Below are positions 53,209-61,690 of a stretch of 64,000 bases of DNA, piece by piece. This DNA is from a bacterium 1XD42-54 (lineage in GTDB: Bacteria > Bacillota > Clostridia > Lachnospirales > Lachnospiraceae), in assembly GCA_003612585.1 (NCBI GenBank), contig RAZH01000004.1, forward strand, positions 124,001 to 188,000, written 5' to 3'. The notes beneath the pieces were generated by a model. It made no database searches, was not told the origin of the DNA, and saw only the letters and a program-made list of their open reading frames with translations. Both the position numbers and the translations under genes were made by a program. The stretch's first letter is position 1. The number at the start of each line of letters is the position of its first letter.

Positions 53209-53902
53209 CTTCTGTCTTCCCTTTCAATCCGATGATTGCGCGATAGGCAGCTTCCTGCTCGGCACTTTTTTTTGTACTTCCGCGGCCGCTACCCATGGCA
53301 TTTTTACCAATCATTACTTCCACAAGGAACTGTTTGGCGTGATCCGGCCCCTCTTCTCCTGTGATGACATACCGGATCTCTTCATCTTTATAATCGCGCT
53401 GAACAATCTCCTGCAATATAGTCTTGCTATCATAAAAGAGTTTTTTATGCTCGATATCGGTCAGAATAAATTTCTCTACAAACTCTTTTGCATTAGCAAA
53501 ACCACCATCCAGATAAATTGCACCGATCAGCGCCTCCATTGCATCTGAAATAATAGAGTTGCGATATCTGCCTCCCGTGTGCTCTTCGCCCTTTCCAAGA
53601 AGAATGTATTTTTCCAGGCCAATTTCCCTTGCACACAAAGCAAGCGTCGGTTCGCACACAATGCTTGCCCGAAGCTTGGTCAGCTGGCCTTCCGGCATCT
53701 CCTGATACTGATGAAACAAAACGTCGCTGCTGGTCAACTCCAGAACCGCGTCTCCCAGAAACTCCAGCCGCTCGTTATCATGCTGCGTCTCCCTGTGTTC
53801 ATTTGCATAGGAGCTGTGGCACATTGCCTGGCGCAGCATTCTGATATCGTGAAACATATATCCAATCTTTTTTTCCAATTCCTTTAAACTTATTTCTGCC
53901 AT
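53189..53902 (-). CDS. rnc: Ribonuclease III
   Basis: A 237-residue RNase III: the signature NERLEFLGDAVLEL at about residues 43-56, the second acidic site SDAMEALIGAIYLDGG, and a C-terminal double-stranded RNA-binding domain with AMGSGRGSTKKSAEQEAA. It cuts long double-stranded RNA, including rRNA precursors. It could in principle process the long perfect stem of the two-copy element if that is transcribed. The gene starts about 20 bp after the acpP terminator hairpin. Confidence 0.96.
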   Translation of the reverse strand: MAEISLKELEKKIGYMFHDIRMLRQAMCHSSYANEHRETQHDNERLEFLGDAVLELTSSDVLFHQYQEMPEGQLTKLRASIVCEPTLALCAREIGLEKYILLGKGEEHTGGRYRNSIISDAMEALIGAIYLDGGFANAKEFVEKFILTDIEHKKLFYDSKTILQEIVQRDYKDEEIRYVITGEEGPDHAKQFLVEVMIGKNAMGSGRGSTKKSAEQEAAYRAIIGLKGKTEDVSEKH

Positions 53903-53917
53903 CCTGAACCTTTCTGT

Positions 53918-53947
53918 CCTTGTAAAAAGGAGGCTTTCAAAGCCTCC
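53918..53947 (-). terminator. Terminator/attenuator after acpP
   Basis: A tight hairpin GGAGGC-TTTGAAA-GCCTCC followed by TTTTTAC on the minus strand, just after the acpP stop and only about 20 bp before rnc. It has the full form of an intrinsic terminator, yet no separate rnc promoter fits in the short gap, so partial read-through is likely. Confidence 0.8.
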
Positions 53948-53952
53948 CTGTT

Positions 53953-54183
53953 CTATCCGATCGCGTTTCTGATCGCCTCAGCCGCATCGCCAACTGAAAC
54001 AATCTTTTCTGCCTTTTCATTTGGGATCTCAATATCGAATTCCTCTTCGATGCCCATAATGATCTGGAAAACGTCCAGGGAATCCGCCCCAAGATCATCC
54101 ACAAACGTTGTTTCCGGTGTGATCTCATCGGCATCCACATTCAATACCTCTGCGATAATACTCTGTAACTTTTCAAATTCCAT
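53953..54183 (-). CDS. acpP: Acyl carrier protein
   Basis: A 76-residue acidic acyl carrier protein with the 4'-phosphopantetheine serine in [10 protein letters not shown] (Ser near residue 35). It carries acyl chains for fatty-acid synthesis and supplies PlsX. It is 4 bp after plsX and followed by a terminator hairpin. Confidence 0.97.
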   Translation of the reverse strand: MEFEKLQSIIAEVLNVDADEITPETTFVDDLGADSLDVFQIIMGIEEEFDIEIPNEKAEKIVSVGDAAEAIRNAIG

Positions 54184-54187
54184 AATA

Positions 54188-55216
54188 CTAGCTCTCTCCT
54201 TTTTCTGTTTCTTCTATTGAGATATGTTCTTTGATTTTCTCATTAATGCGTTGCTCGGTAAACTGCACGCACTGATAAATGGAATGCTCCACTTCCTTTG
54301 CCTTGGAACTTCCGTGCGTTTTAACCACAAGTCCTTTCAGTCCCAGTAGCGGTGCTCCCCCGTATTCACTTGCATCAAAGGACTTCATCATTCCTTTTAA
54401 TGCCGGCTTTACCAGTAATGCCCCTACTTTTGTTTTTAAACTCTGCATCATACAGCCTTTTATCTTCTGAATCAGGGTTCCTGCCACGCCTTCATAAAGC
54501 TTGAGGATCACATTTCCTACAAAAGCTTCACAGACAATCACATCACAGACGCCATCCGGAATATCCCTGGCTTCCACACTGCCGATAAAATTCAGATCGC
54601 TGCACTGTTTCAGAAGCGGAAAGGTCTCTTTTACAAGTGCATTTCCCTTTTCTTCTTCCGCACCAATATTTACAATACCCACACGTGGGCGAGAAATACC
54701 AAGAACATCTTCCATATAGATGGAGCCCATCCTGGCAAATTGAACAAGATGCGAAGCTCTGGCATCGACATTCGCTCCACAGTCAATCAGAAGCGCTACA
54801 CCGTTCTTGGTTGGGATTAACGGCGCAAGCGCCGGACGTTCGATTCCCTTAATCCGGCCTACAATAGCCTGACCTCCTACCAGAACTGCGCCTGAACTTC
54901 CTGCTGATACAAATGCATCTGCTTCACCGCGCCGGACTTTTGATAGTCCTACCACAATGGATGAATCCTTTTTAGAGCGAATCGCAGCCACCGGCGGCTC
55001 TGCTGTCTCAATCACCTGAGAAGTATGCACGATCTCAACGCGCTCCGCCGGATACGTGTACTTTGTAAGCTCCTTTTTCACCACATCCTCCTGTCCAGTC
55101 AGGATCACGTGGATATTTTTATGGCTGGTCACTGCCTGAACCGCGCCTTTTACGATTTCTCCCGGTGCATTGTCTCCACCCATAGCGTCAACAACGACCT
55201 TTACTGTCTCACCCAT
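54188..55216 (-). CDS. plsX: Phosphate acyltransferase PlsX
   Basis: A 342-residue PlsX ([20 protein letters not shown] start, [43 protein letters not shown]). It makes acyl-phosphate from acyl-ACP for PlsY (14726). The start at 55216 follows CAGGAGG 8 nt upstream; longer in-frame forms read into the repeat-rich leader. Confidence 0.96.
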   Translation of the reverse strand: MGETVKVVVDAMGGDNAPGEIVKGAVQAVTSHKNIHVILTGQEDVVKKELTKYTYPAERVEIVHTSQVIETAEPPVAAIRSKKDSSIVVGLSKVRRGEADAFVSAGSSGAVLVGGQAIVGRIKGIERPALAPLIPTKNGVALLIDCGANVDARASHLVQFARMGSIYMEDVLGISRPRVGIVNIGAEEEKGNALVKETFPLLKQCSDLNFIGSVEARDIPDGVCDVIVCEAFVGNVILKLYEGVAGTLIQKIKGCMMQSLKTKVGALLVKPALKGMMKSFDASEYGGAPLLGLKGLVVKTHGSSKAKEVEHSIYQCVQFTEQRINEKIKEHISIEETEKGES

Positions 55217-55234
55217 GCTGTAGCCTCCTGTTTC

Positions 55235-55277
55235 TCTTTCGCTTCGCGAAACCTGCAAAGCTTGCTTCGCAAGCTTT
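55235..55277 (-). repeat. 43-nt double-hairpin repeat, copy A (plsX leader)
   Basis: A 43-nt unit made of two hairpins: AAAGCTTGC-TTC-GCAAGCTTT (9-bp stem) and TTTCGC-TTC-GCGAAA (6-bp stem). It is identical to 55369-55411 and sits just before the plsX ribosome binding site. Confidence 0.85.
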
Positions 55278-55298
55278 CATCTACTGCATCTCTCTCCT

Positions 55299-55365
55299 CC
55301 ACAGCAGACTCGAAAAAATGCTCCTCATTTTTCCTCGTTGATATATCCGCTCCTTACGGAGCTCT
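55299..55365 (-). repeat. Hairpins between the two 43-nt repeats
   Basis: Between the repeats lie GAAAAATG/CATTTTTC (around 55311-55334) and GCTCC-TTAC-GGAGC (55349-55362), plus a GATATATC palindrome that occurs again just past copy B. The style matches hairpins in the acsB-acsD spacer. Confidence 0.6.
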
Positions 55366-55368
55366 GCA

Positions 55369-55411
55369 TCTTTCGCTTCGCGAAACCTGCAAAGCTTGCT
55401 TCGCAAGCTTT
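55369..55411 (-). repeat. 43-nt double-hairpin repeat, copy B (plsX leader)
   Basis: Identical over 43 nt to 55235-55277. It lies right at the expected transcription start of the plsX operon, so the transcript would begin with and end its leader on the same folded module. Confidence 0.85.
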
Positions 55412-55417
55412 TGATAT

Positions 55418-55446
55418 ATCATACTAGAACTGCTGGTAAAAATCAA
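55418..55446 (-). promoter_or_regulatory. Promoter of the plsX-acpP operon
   Basis: Minus strand: -35 TTGATT (55441-55446), 17-bp spacer, -10 TATGAT (55418-55423). It overlaps the stop of the P-loop gene and would give a leader of about 195 nt containing both 43-nt repeats. Confidence 0.65.
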
Positions 55447-55955
55447 CAGGAAATTATCTGCTTATTCTCAATGTTTTGCAGGTATTCATCCGCCTCTTTT
55501 CTTGACTTAAAAACAACAATCTGCTTATTTTTCCTGTATTTTTTTAACAGTTCATAGATGTATGGCAATTGTTCCGCAGGAAAGGAAAGTATCCACTGTC
55601 TGAATTCTTCATCAAACACAGTCTCAAGCCACGGTAAATCTTCTCTCTTGCGCCCTATACGTGACTGTGCTCCCAAAAGACAGACCTCTACTGGAAAATC
55701 AAGCAAAAAAACGGTATCGCACACCTTCAGCCGCATTTCGAGTGTCCGCAGATAATTTCCATCCACAATCCAGCATTCTTTTCTGAGAATTGTTTGAAGC
55801 TGTATGTCAAATTCATCTCTGGAAATATTCGTTTGGTCCGGTCTGTGCCAGATCAGATCCAGATAGTACAGCGGAAGCCCAGAAACATCTCTTAATTTCC
55901 GCGCAAACGTACTTTTTCCGGCGCCAGGACTTCCAATCACAATAACTTTTTGCAT
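55443..55955 (-). CDS. P-loop nucleoside/nucleotide kinase-like protein
   Basis: A 170-residue protein with Walker A GSPGAGKSTFARKL (residues 8-21) and the layout of adenylate-kinase-like 'topology modulation' (FlaR) proteins: LPLYYLDLIWHRP, ECWIVDGNYLRTLEMRL, TVFLLDFP and RIGRKREDLPW segments. The family is small soluble ATPases/kinases of unknown substrate. It lies 24 bp after the flavodoxin-family gene on the same strand. Confidence 0.8.
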   Translation of the reverse strand: MQKVIVIGSPGAGKSTFARKLRDVSGLPLYYLDLIWHRPDQTNISRDEFDIQLQTILRKECWIVDGNYLRTLEMRLKVCDTVFLLDFPVEVCLLGAQSRIGRKREDLPWLETVFDEEFRQWILSFPAEQLPYIYELLKKYRKNKQIVVFKSRKEADEYLQNIENKQIISC

Positions 55956-55979
55956 AACGCTACGTGTCCTCTCTCAATC

Positions 55980-56672
55980 TCAATGCTTCCAGGGACGCTT
56001 CTTCCCTGTCCACCCTTTGTTCTGCCAGTACTGTACATCAGCTTCATTCCAGTCATGTTTCTGTATTTGACGCATTACGTTAAAAATGACTCTCGTCTTA
56101 ACGGAAGACCTGATTTTCCCCTGTCTTCCCTCGATTTTCTGTGCCAGAGCGTCAAGTTTCTTTTCAATATCCCGTTTCTTTTTCCCATCCACCTGTTCCC
56201 AGGAGACTGCCCGCACTGCAACGCCATACGTATAAATTCGGGCAATGCCCCACCAGAACAGACTGTCCGCCATATCTTTATTGGTGCTCTTCATCCCCGC
56301 GCCTGCGGCAGTAGAAATACAAACCGCCTGTTTGGAAAACATCCGTTCTTCCGGGCGGTGCACCATCCAGCGCCATCCATAATGGTCCAGAAATGCTTTC
56401 ATTGCTCCCGTTGCATGATACACATAAACAGGACTTGCAAGTATGATTAGGTCCGATTTATCCATTGCCTCCGTAATCGGTTGAAGCCTTTCATAGTGCG
56501 GACACCTCGTTTCAGATTTTTCAAAACAAGACGTACATCCGAGACAGAATGCGTCAAAATCCCGGGGAAGAAAAAACTCTGTGATCTCGCCATTTAATTT
56601 CTCTGCTAGTTTACGTGCGATGTGATAGGTAGAACCTTTGTGGTTCTGTCCATATATTATCGTAATCTTCAT
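55980..56672 (-). CDS. Flavodoxin-family NAD(P)H reductase
   Basis: A 230-residue FMN-binding protein. The N-terminal flavodoxin fold has IIYGQNHKGSTYHIA at residues 4-18 for the FMN phosphate, a Cys-rich CLGCTSCFEKSETRCPHYE segment typical of Fe-S or redox-active flavoproteins of this group, and ILASPVYVYHATGAMKAFLD. The C-terminal 60 residues form an added helical region. It probably reduces a small molecule; the substrate is unknown. The 115-bp AT-rich spacer before it holds no clear promoter. Confidence 0.82.
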   Translation of the reverse strand: MKITIIYGQNHKGSTYHIARKLAEKLNGEITEFFLPRDFDAFCLGCTSCFEKSETRCPHYERLQPITEAMDKSDLIILASPVYVYHATGAMKAFLDHYGWRWMVHRPEERMFSKQAVCISTAAGAGMKSTNKDMADSLFWWGIARIYTYGVAVRAVSWEQVDGKKKRDIEKKLDALAQKIEGRQGKIRSSVKTRVIFNVMRQIQKHDWNEADVQYWQNKGWTGKKRPWKH

Positions 56673-56787
56673 GCAGTCTCCCTCTCAGAAATTATCAGAT
56701 TTTTCATTCCTTATTTCTATTAAATTTCTATAAAAATTTCTTGCCATAGTTTTCTATATGCCAGTTACCCTTTTTCTATATCTGATT

Positions 56788-57321
56788 TTACAGAGCAGTC
56801 CCTTTTTGGGGGATAAAATATTTTCCCATGTCAACTTTTTCATGGTTCAAAAGCCATACCTTTTTGTCGATTCCGCCGGCATAGCCTGTCAGACTTCCAT
56901 TTGTCCCCACAACTCTGTGACACGGAATGATAATTGAAATCGGATTATGCCCAACTGCTCCTCCAACCGCCTGTGCGGACATCCGCTCTGCTCCCCGTTT
57001 ACGGGCAACAAGCCGGGCAATCTCTCCATACGTTATGACCTCTCCATATGGAATCCCACACAGTATTTCCCAGACCTCTCTTCGAAACACAGTGCCAAGC
57101 ATGTGAACCGGCGGTACAGGGTCCGGTCTCTGTCCTGAAAAATAGAGGTCCAGCCACTTTCTTGCTGCCTTTATGTGCGGATGCTCCAGCTCTTGCCGCG
57201 TCGGCTCAAGGCCACGGCCATAATACTTTGCTCCCTCAAACCAAAGCCCGGTCAGTCCTGCTTCATCACAGGCAAGTAAAATTTTTCCAATTGGTGCCAG
57301 ATAGGTACCAACATACTGCAT
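56788..57321 (-). CDS. ogt: Methylated-DNA--protein-cysteine methyltransferase
   Basis: A 177-residue O6-alkylguanine-DNA alkyltransferase with the active-site Cys in IIIPCHRVVGTNG, the helix-turn-helix region (GEVITYGEIARLVA, MSAQAVGGAVGHNP) and LTGYAGGIDKKVWLLNHE. It repairs O6-methylguanine by self-methylation. It lies downstream of the rpmF terminator. Length is normal. Confidence 0.94.
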   Translation of the reverse strand: MQYVGTYLAPIGKILLACDEAGLTGLWFEGAKYYGRGLEPTRQELEHPHIKAARKWLDLYFSGQRPDPVPPVHMLGTVFRREVWEILCGIPYGEVITYGEIARLVARKRGAERMSAQAVGGAVGHNPISIIIPCHRVVGTNGSLTGYAGGIDKKVWLLNHEKVDMGKYFIPQKGTAL

Positions 57322-57339
57322 AACAGTCTCCTTAAAATC

Positions 57340-57380
57340 AAAATGGGAACTCCGGAAGATCTCCGACAGTTCCCATTTTA
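57340..57380 (-). terminator. Terminator after rpmF
   Basis: A 12-bp perfect stem AAAATGGGAACT / AGTTCCCATTTT with a 16-nt loop, 8 bp after the rpmF stop, followed by TTTTGATTTT on the minus strand. Its symmetric tails would allow use in both directions. Confidence 0.88.
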
Positions 57381-57387
57381 TGATTCT

Positions 57388-57573
57388 TTACTCAACATCC
57401 ATTTTAATGATTTCTTTCTTATTATACGTTCCACAAGCCTTGCAGACTCTGTGCGGAAGCATCAGCTCGCCACATTTACTGCACTTTACAAGAGTCGGAG
57501 CGCTCATTTTCCAGTTTGCTCTTCTCTTGTCTCTTCTGGCCTTGGAAGTTTTGTTTTTTGGACAGATAGACAT
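57388..57573 (-). CDS. rpmF: Ribosomal protein L32
   Basis: A 61-residue L32 (SICPKNKTSKARRDKRRANW) with an intact zinc ribbon, CSKCG and CKACG, so it is the zinc-binding form. It follows yceD by 3 bp, the common arrangement. Confidence 0.96.
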   Translation of the reverse strand: MSICPKNKTSKARRDKRRANWKMSAPTLVKCSKCGELMLPHRVCKACGTYNKKEIIKMDVE

Positions 57574-57576
57574 GAA

Positions 57577-58068
57577 TTACACCTCCTTAAAATTACTGAA
57601 AATATCAAGGATCTTGGCCATTCTTGGATCCAAATCTGTACGCGTGCAATTGCATGAGCCATCATTCAGATTTTGTCCACAGGTGGGGCAAATGCCTTTA
57701 CATGCTTCACGGCAGAGCGTCCGCTCCGGCCAATATAAAAGCGCCTCATCATGAACAAGCTGATCCACATCCAGGTTATATCCATCAATATAATCTTTTT
57801 CATCCAAACCCGTTTCCATATCAAACGGAACTGTGATCTCTGAAACCACAGGCTTCAGACAACGTGCACAGGGAATTCTGAGTCTGATCGTCACATCCCC
57901 CTTTAAGATCAGCTTCCGGTCACCGATATTCTCTACTGTAACAGATACCGGGGACTTCTCTACAATCTTAAAATCACCAAACCGATAGGACAACACGTCC
58001 AATCCCAGTTCGGCTTCGCGATGTATTACCTTTCCTTCCGATAAAATCACTTCCGTAAGGTCTATCAA
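57577..58068 (-). CDS. yceD: DUF177 protein YceD
   Basis: A 163-residue DUF177/YceD-family protein: CARCLKPV near residue 92 and a C-terminal CREACKGICPTCGQNLNDGSCNC cluster that probably binds zinc. It is usually cotranscribed with rpmF and linked to 23S rRNA or ribosome assembly, but its function is not settled. Confidence 0.9.
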   Translation of the reverse strand: MIDLTEVILSEGKVIHREAELGLDVLSYRFGDFKIVEKSPVSVTVENIGDRKLILKGDVTIRLRIPCARCLKPVVSEITVPFDMETGLDEKDYIDGYNLDVDQLVHDEALLYWPERTLCREACKGICPTCGQNLNDGSCNCTRTDLDPRMAKILDIFSNFKEV

Positions 58069-58158
58069 GGCAGATTCCTCCTAACACACTTCATAAATTA
58101 TACCTACCATATATTGATTTGTCAACCAGTTTTTTGCATATTTTCGTCTGTTTTCGCA

Positions 58159-58797
58159 TCAAAAATGTTCAAAACACAATGCGGCTTCCTCCAAATCTGC
58201 CTCTGCTCCATCCGATCCGAGCCAAATCCTAACCGCTCCCAGAAGCTCTGCATCTTCGGCATCATGTGTTGTCAAAATCAGTGTACGCTCCTGTCTGTAT
58301 CGCAGCAAAAAATCTACCGTCTGTCTTTTCGTCTTTGCATCAAGTCCGGAAAACGGCTCATCCATAACCAAAATATCCGAATCTGTTAAAACAGCCCTTG
58401 CGATGGCTGCCCGTCTTTTCATTCCTTTGCTGTAAGTGGAAACAGGCTGCCTCAGGGATTCTTCCGGCAATAATTCTGCAAGCCGATCATTGAGCTGTGA
58501 AATTGCCATATGATTTCGGATGTGCCTCCCCGGACACACGGCGATGATATTCTCTGCAGCCGTTAAAAAATCACACAGCCTGTCCTCCTGAAAAACTGCG
58601 GAAAATCTTTTACCAGAAAGTCCGAAAATCTGGCCTTCCTCTGGCTCAACAAGTCCAAGAAGGATTTGCAAAAGCGTCGTTTTTCCAACTCCGGAAGCAC
58701 CCATTATACTATAAATGCCGCCGTCTGGCAAATCCAGGGTAAGACCGTCAAGTATACTCCGGCCATCATAGCGTTTACACAGATTTTCAATCCGCAT
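58159..58797 (-). CDS. Orphan ABC transporter ATP-binding protein
   Basis: A 212-residue ABC ATPase of the nitrate/sulfonate/taurine (SsuB/TauB) type: Walker A GASGVGKTT (about residues 33-41), Q-loop VFQEDRL, signature YSKGMKRRAAIARA (variant of LSGGQ), Walker B ILVMDEPFSGLD and H-loop LTTHD. It follows the hydrogenase gene by 33 bp and no permease or binding protein lies next to it in this window. It probably works with a permease encoded elsewhere. Confidence 0.88.
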   Translation of the reverse strand: MRIENLCKRYDGRSILDGLTLDLPDGGIYSIMGASGVGKTTLLQILLGLVEPEEGQIFGLSGKRFSAVFQEDRLCDFLTAAENIIAVCPGRHIRNHMAISQLNDRLAELLPEESLRQPVSTYSKGMKRRAAIARAVLTDSDILVMDEPFSGLDAKTKRQTVDFLLRYRQERTLILTTHDAEDAELLGAVRIWLGSDGAEADLEEAALCFEHF

Positions 58798-58830
58798 CTT
58801 ACCCCTTCCCTTCTCACTTTCCTGTTATTT

Positions 58831-60339
58831 TCAGAGTTTTTCCAGTTCATGAAGACAGCTCTCATACTGCGTATCCAGTGCATCCTCAAAAAGAGCCTCC
58901 TGCTTCATTTTCTCCAGAGAAGCCGCGGACTTTTTAATAGGCAAAATTGTGCCGGCGCCTGCAATACAACCTCCCGGACATGCCATTCCTTCCAGAAGAT
59001 AGCCATTGTACTTTCCAGCCTTCGCAAGCTGAAGCATTCGTTTACAGTTCTGAAGTCCGTCTGCGCTAACTACCTTTACTTCCCGGTTCGGTTCCAGACG
59101 TTTGATTGCTTTTACAACTGCGGCCGCTACGCCTCCGCTAGCCGCAAAACCGCGCCCGTCTGCACTTGCACCGTTCAATGGCTCACCCTCCGGAAGCGCC
59201 GCAAAATCAATCTCCTTTGCCGCAAACATTCCGGCTGTCTCTTCAAAGGTCAGAACAAAATCAACGTAGCTCCTCACGGTACGTCTGCTTGCTTCGAGCT
59301 TCTTTGCTGCACACGGTCCCACAAATACAATCTTACATTCCGGCTCCTCCTGCTTCAACAGACGGGCTGTCAATACCATCGGCGTCAATGCCATGGAAAT
59401 GCAGTTTGCCTGCTGCGGGAATGCCTTCTTCGCCATCATGGACCATGCCGGGCAGCACGATGTCGCCATAAACGGAAGCTTCTCCGGCACTTCTTCCATA
59501 AAATCCTTTGCTTCCTGAATGGTACAAAGGTCGGCTCCTGTCGCCACCTCGCGGATATCTGTAAATCCAAGCGCCTGAAAAGCAGCACGGATCTGCGTAT
59601 TCTTCAGTCCTTCAAACTGCCCTGCGATAGCCGGAGCCACAATCGCATACACAGGCGTTTCACTTTTCAGAGCCATAATCGTCTGATAAATCTGTCCCTT
59701 ATCCACAATCGCGCTGAACGGACAGCTCACAAGGCACATGCCGCACGATACGCATTTTTCCTGATCAATCTCGGCGCGGCCATACTCGTCTGAGCCTATT
59801 GCTCCCATACCACATGCCTTGGAGCATGGACGCTCCTGCTTGATAATCGCATTATATGGACAGGCATCGGCACATTTTCCGCATTTTACACATTTTTCTT
59901 TATCTATACAGGATTTTCCGTTTTTCATGGAAATAGCGCCTTTCGGGCAGACCTCCATACACGGATGTTCCAGACAGCCCTGACAGCCCTCTGTCACCAG
60001 AACGGCCTTTTCCGGACAGGAATTACATGCAAATTTAATCACATCAATGAGTGGCGGCTCATAAAACTTTTCCTGAATCGCACTGGATTCCACCCCCTGT
60101 GAGATCGGTGCGTGTTCCGAAATCCTGCGCAGGGACATTCCCATTGCCACGCGAAGGCGCTCCCCGACCACCGCCCGTTCCAGAAAAATGCTTTCCCGAT
60201 AAGAGGCAATCTCCCCCGGAATGATTTTATAAGGCAGTTCCTCAATCACAGAAGGCGGCTCTTCCCCGTACGCCATACGGGCAATTTCTGTAAAAATCTG
60301 ATGACGAATTTTCGTCTTGGATGAATATAAACCTCTCAT
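58831..60339 (-). CDS. Monomeric [FeFe] hydrogenase
   Basis: A 502-residue [FeFe] hydrogenase-type protein. It has an N-terminal region with ferredoxin-like clusters (CQGCLEHPCMEVCPKGA, CVKCGKCADACPYNA, CVSCGMCLVSCPFSA) and an H-cluster domain with L1 ATSCCPAW (Cys295/296), L2 VGPCAAKK and L3 GMACPGGCIAG. The H-cluster cysteines are present; L2 has GPC in place of the classic MPC, typical of the group B-like monomeric forms. It likely exchanges electrons between ferredoxin and H2 or acts as a sensor. The start at 60339 follows AGGAGGG; an in-frame extension to 60399 has no such site. Confidence 0.87.
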   Translation of the reverse strand: MRGLYSSKTKIRHQIFTEIARMAYGEEPPSVIEELPYKIIPGEIASYRESIFLERAVVGERLRVAMGMSLRRISEHAPISQGVESSAIQEKFYEPPLIDVIKFACNSCPEKAVLVTEGCQGCLEHPCMEVCPKGAISMKNGKSCIDKEKCVKCGKCADACPYNAIIKQERPCSKACGMGAIGSDEYGRAEIDQEKCVSCGMCLVSCPFSAIVDKGQIYQTIMALKSETPVYAIVAPAIAGQFEGLKNTQIRAAFQALGFTDIREVATGADLCTIQEAKDFMEEVPEKLPFMATSCCPAWSMMAKKAFPQQANCISMALTPMVLTARLLKQEEPECKIVFVGPCAAKKLEASRRTVRSYVDFVLTFEETAGMFAAKEIDFAALPEGEPLNGASADGRGFAASGGVAAAVVKAIKRLEPNREVKVVSADGLQNCKRMLQLAKAGKYNGYLLEGMACPGGCIAGAGTILPIKKSAASLEKMKQEALFEDALDTQYESCLHELEKL

Positions 60340-60396
60340 ATGCTTCCCTCCTGCAGGAATGATACTGCACCCGACAAAGGGTTCAGGATCATTCAA

Positions 60397-60440
60397 CAAA
60401 AACGCCGCACGGGACTTTTATCCCTCACGGCGCATTTTTT
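60397..60440 (-). terminator. Terminator overlapping the end of the DUF1275 gene
   Basis: GCCG/CGGC and GGGA/TCCC paired around a TTTTA loop with a 3x3 internal loop, followed on the minus strand by GCGTTTTTG. The stem includes the last codons and stop of the DUF1275 gene. Confidence 0.75.
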
Positions 60441-61122
60441 CCTCATTTTGCTGGTTCTTTGCCGGCAGCAGCATAATTGTAAACACCACCAGCAGCAGCA
60501 CACAGACCACCAGCGCCGATCGTTCCAGAAACCTCCTGGTAATTAAAGTTCCAATTATGGCTCCTGCAATAAAAAACAGAATAATTCCATAATATTCCAG
60601 GCTTTTTCGAATGGCACGTTTGTCTCTGCTTACGTTATACCGGAAAAGCTGCTCTGTCGCGCTGCGAAGATTGCCGGTACACATGGTAGTCGCGTAGGTA
60701 CTGTTCCCATGGAAGGTCCGAAACCCCTCCACCTGCATGGAACATACAAACGACACCGCAACATTAACCGCGGAATCATGTACACCGGACGGTATGAATG
60801 CAATCGTCCACAGGACTGCGATCTCAAGAACTAGTACTACCTGACGCCAGTGAATCACAGCCCGGTTACGAAATCCTCGTTTTACAAGCTCCGCAACCAG
60901 AATTCCCGCCATAAATGCCAGAATCGGGTAAATATACCCACCGATCTTGGACCAGTTCCGATCTGCCACACTGATCCCAAGCAGCACGATATTTCCGGTC
61001 TGTGCATTTGCAAAGATACCGCCCCGGCACACATATGTATATACATCAAGATATCCTCCTGCTATGGCAAGCAGCACACCCACAAGATAGGATTCCGATG
61101 CCTGTTCCTTTAAAAACCGCAT
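60418..61122 (-). CDS. DUF1275 (YoaK family) membrane protein
   Basis: A 234-residue protein with about six transmembrane helices and the DUF1275 signature GGYLDVYTYVCRGGIFANAQTGN, as well as MCTGNLRSATEQL in the second half. Members are widespread small membrane proteins of unknown function. It follows the fumarase beta gene by 6 bp and ends in a terminator. Confidence 0.9.
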   Translation of the reverse strand: MRFLKEQASESYLVGVLLAIAGGYLDVYTYVCRGGIFANAQTGNIVLLGISVADRNWSKIGGYIYPILAFMAGILVAELVKRGFRNRAVIHWRQVVLVLEIAVLWTIAFIPSGVHDSAVNVAVSFVCSMQVEGFRTFHGNSTYATTMCTGNLRSATEQLFRYNVSRDKRAIRKSLEYYGIILFFIAGAIIGTLITRRFLERSALVVCVLLLVVFTIMLLPAKNQQNEEKMRREG

Positions 61123-61128
61123 TGCTTT

Positions 61129-61689
61129 CTACTGCTTTTTTGCTGAAAGATACGCTGCTTTTCCCTCTTCATAAAGATTATTTCCTTCACTGTCGATAAT
61201 CACGACCAGAGGCATATCCTCCACGTACAGCTTCCGGAGCGCTTCTGCTCCCAGATCCTCGTATGCAATCAGCTCTGCTTTTTTGATACATTTTGCCAGA
61301 AGAGCTCCCGCTCCGCCGATTGCGCCAAAATAAACACCGCTGTACTTTTTCATTGCGTCGACCACCTCCGGAAGTCTTGCACCCTTCCCGATCATTCCAC
61401 GTGCACCGACAGACATCATGGTAGGCGCATACGCATCCATACGTCCGCTTGTGGTCGGACCTGCAGAACCAATCACCTGTCCCGGTTTTGCGGGCGTGGG
61501 GCCCACATAATAGATGGTAGCATCCTTCGGATCAAACGGAAGCTCCTCTCCTCTTGCCAGCGCCTCACACATCCGTTTGTGGCCTGCGTCTCTGGAAGTA
61601 TAGATCGTGCCGGTCAGATAGACACTGTCACCGGCATGAAACGATTTTGCAATCTCCGGTGTCAATGGCAGCTGTATATGTTTTTCCAT
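61129..61689 (-). CDS. Class I Fe-S hydro-lyase beta subunit (fumarase type)
   Basis: A 186-residue beta (C-terminal) subunit of a two-part class I fumarase/tartrate dehydratase: GDSVYLTGTIYTSRDAGHKR, GPTTSGRMDAYAPTMM and GARGMIGKG segments. With the alpha subunit (1 bp upstream gene) it forms the active [4Fe-4S] enzyme, most likely interconverting fumarate and malate. Tartrate dehydratase cannot be excluded from sequence alone. Confidence 0.9.
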   Translation of the reverse strand: MEKHIQLPLTPEIAKSFHAGDSVYLTGTIYTSRDAGHKRMCEALARGEELPFDPKDATIYYVGPTPAKPGQVIGSAGPTTSGRMDAYAPTMMSVGARGMIGKGARLPEVVDAMKKYSGVYFGAIGGAGALLAKCIKKAELIAYEDLGAEALRKLYVEDMPLVVIIDSEGNNLYEEGKAAYLSAKKQ

Positions 61690-61690
61690 C

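Noticed and set aside
55235-55411. CRISPR-like repeat array
   Set aside because: Only two identical 43-nt units separated by 91 nt, each a pair of hairpins, with no further repeats and no cas genes nearby.
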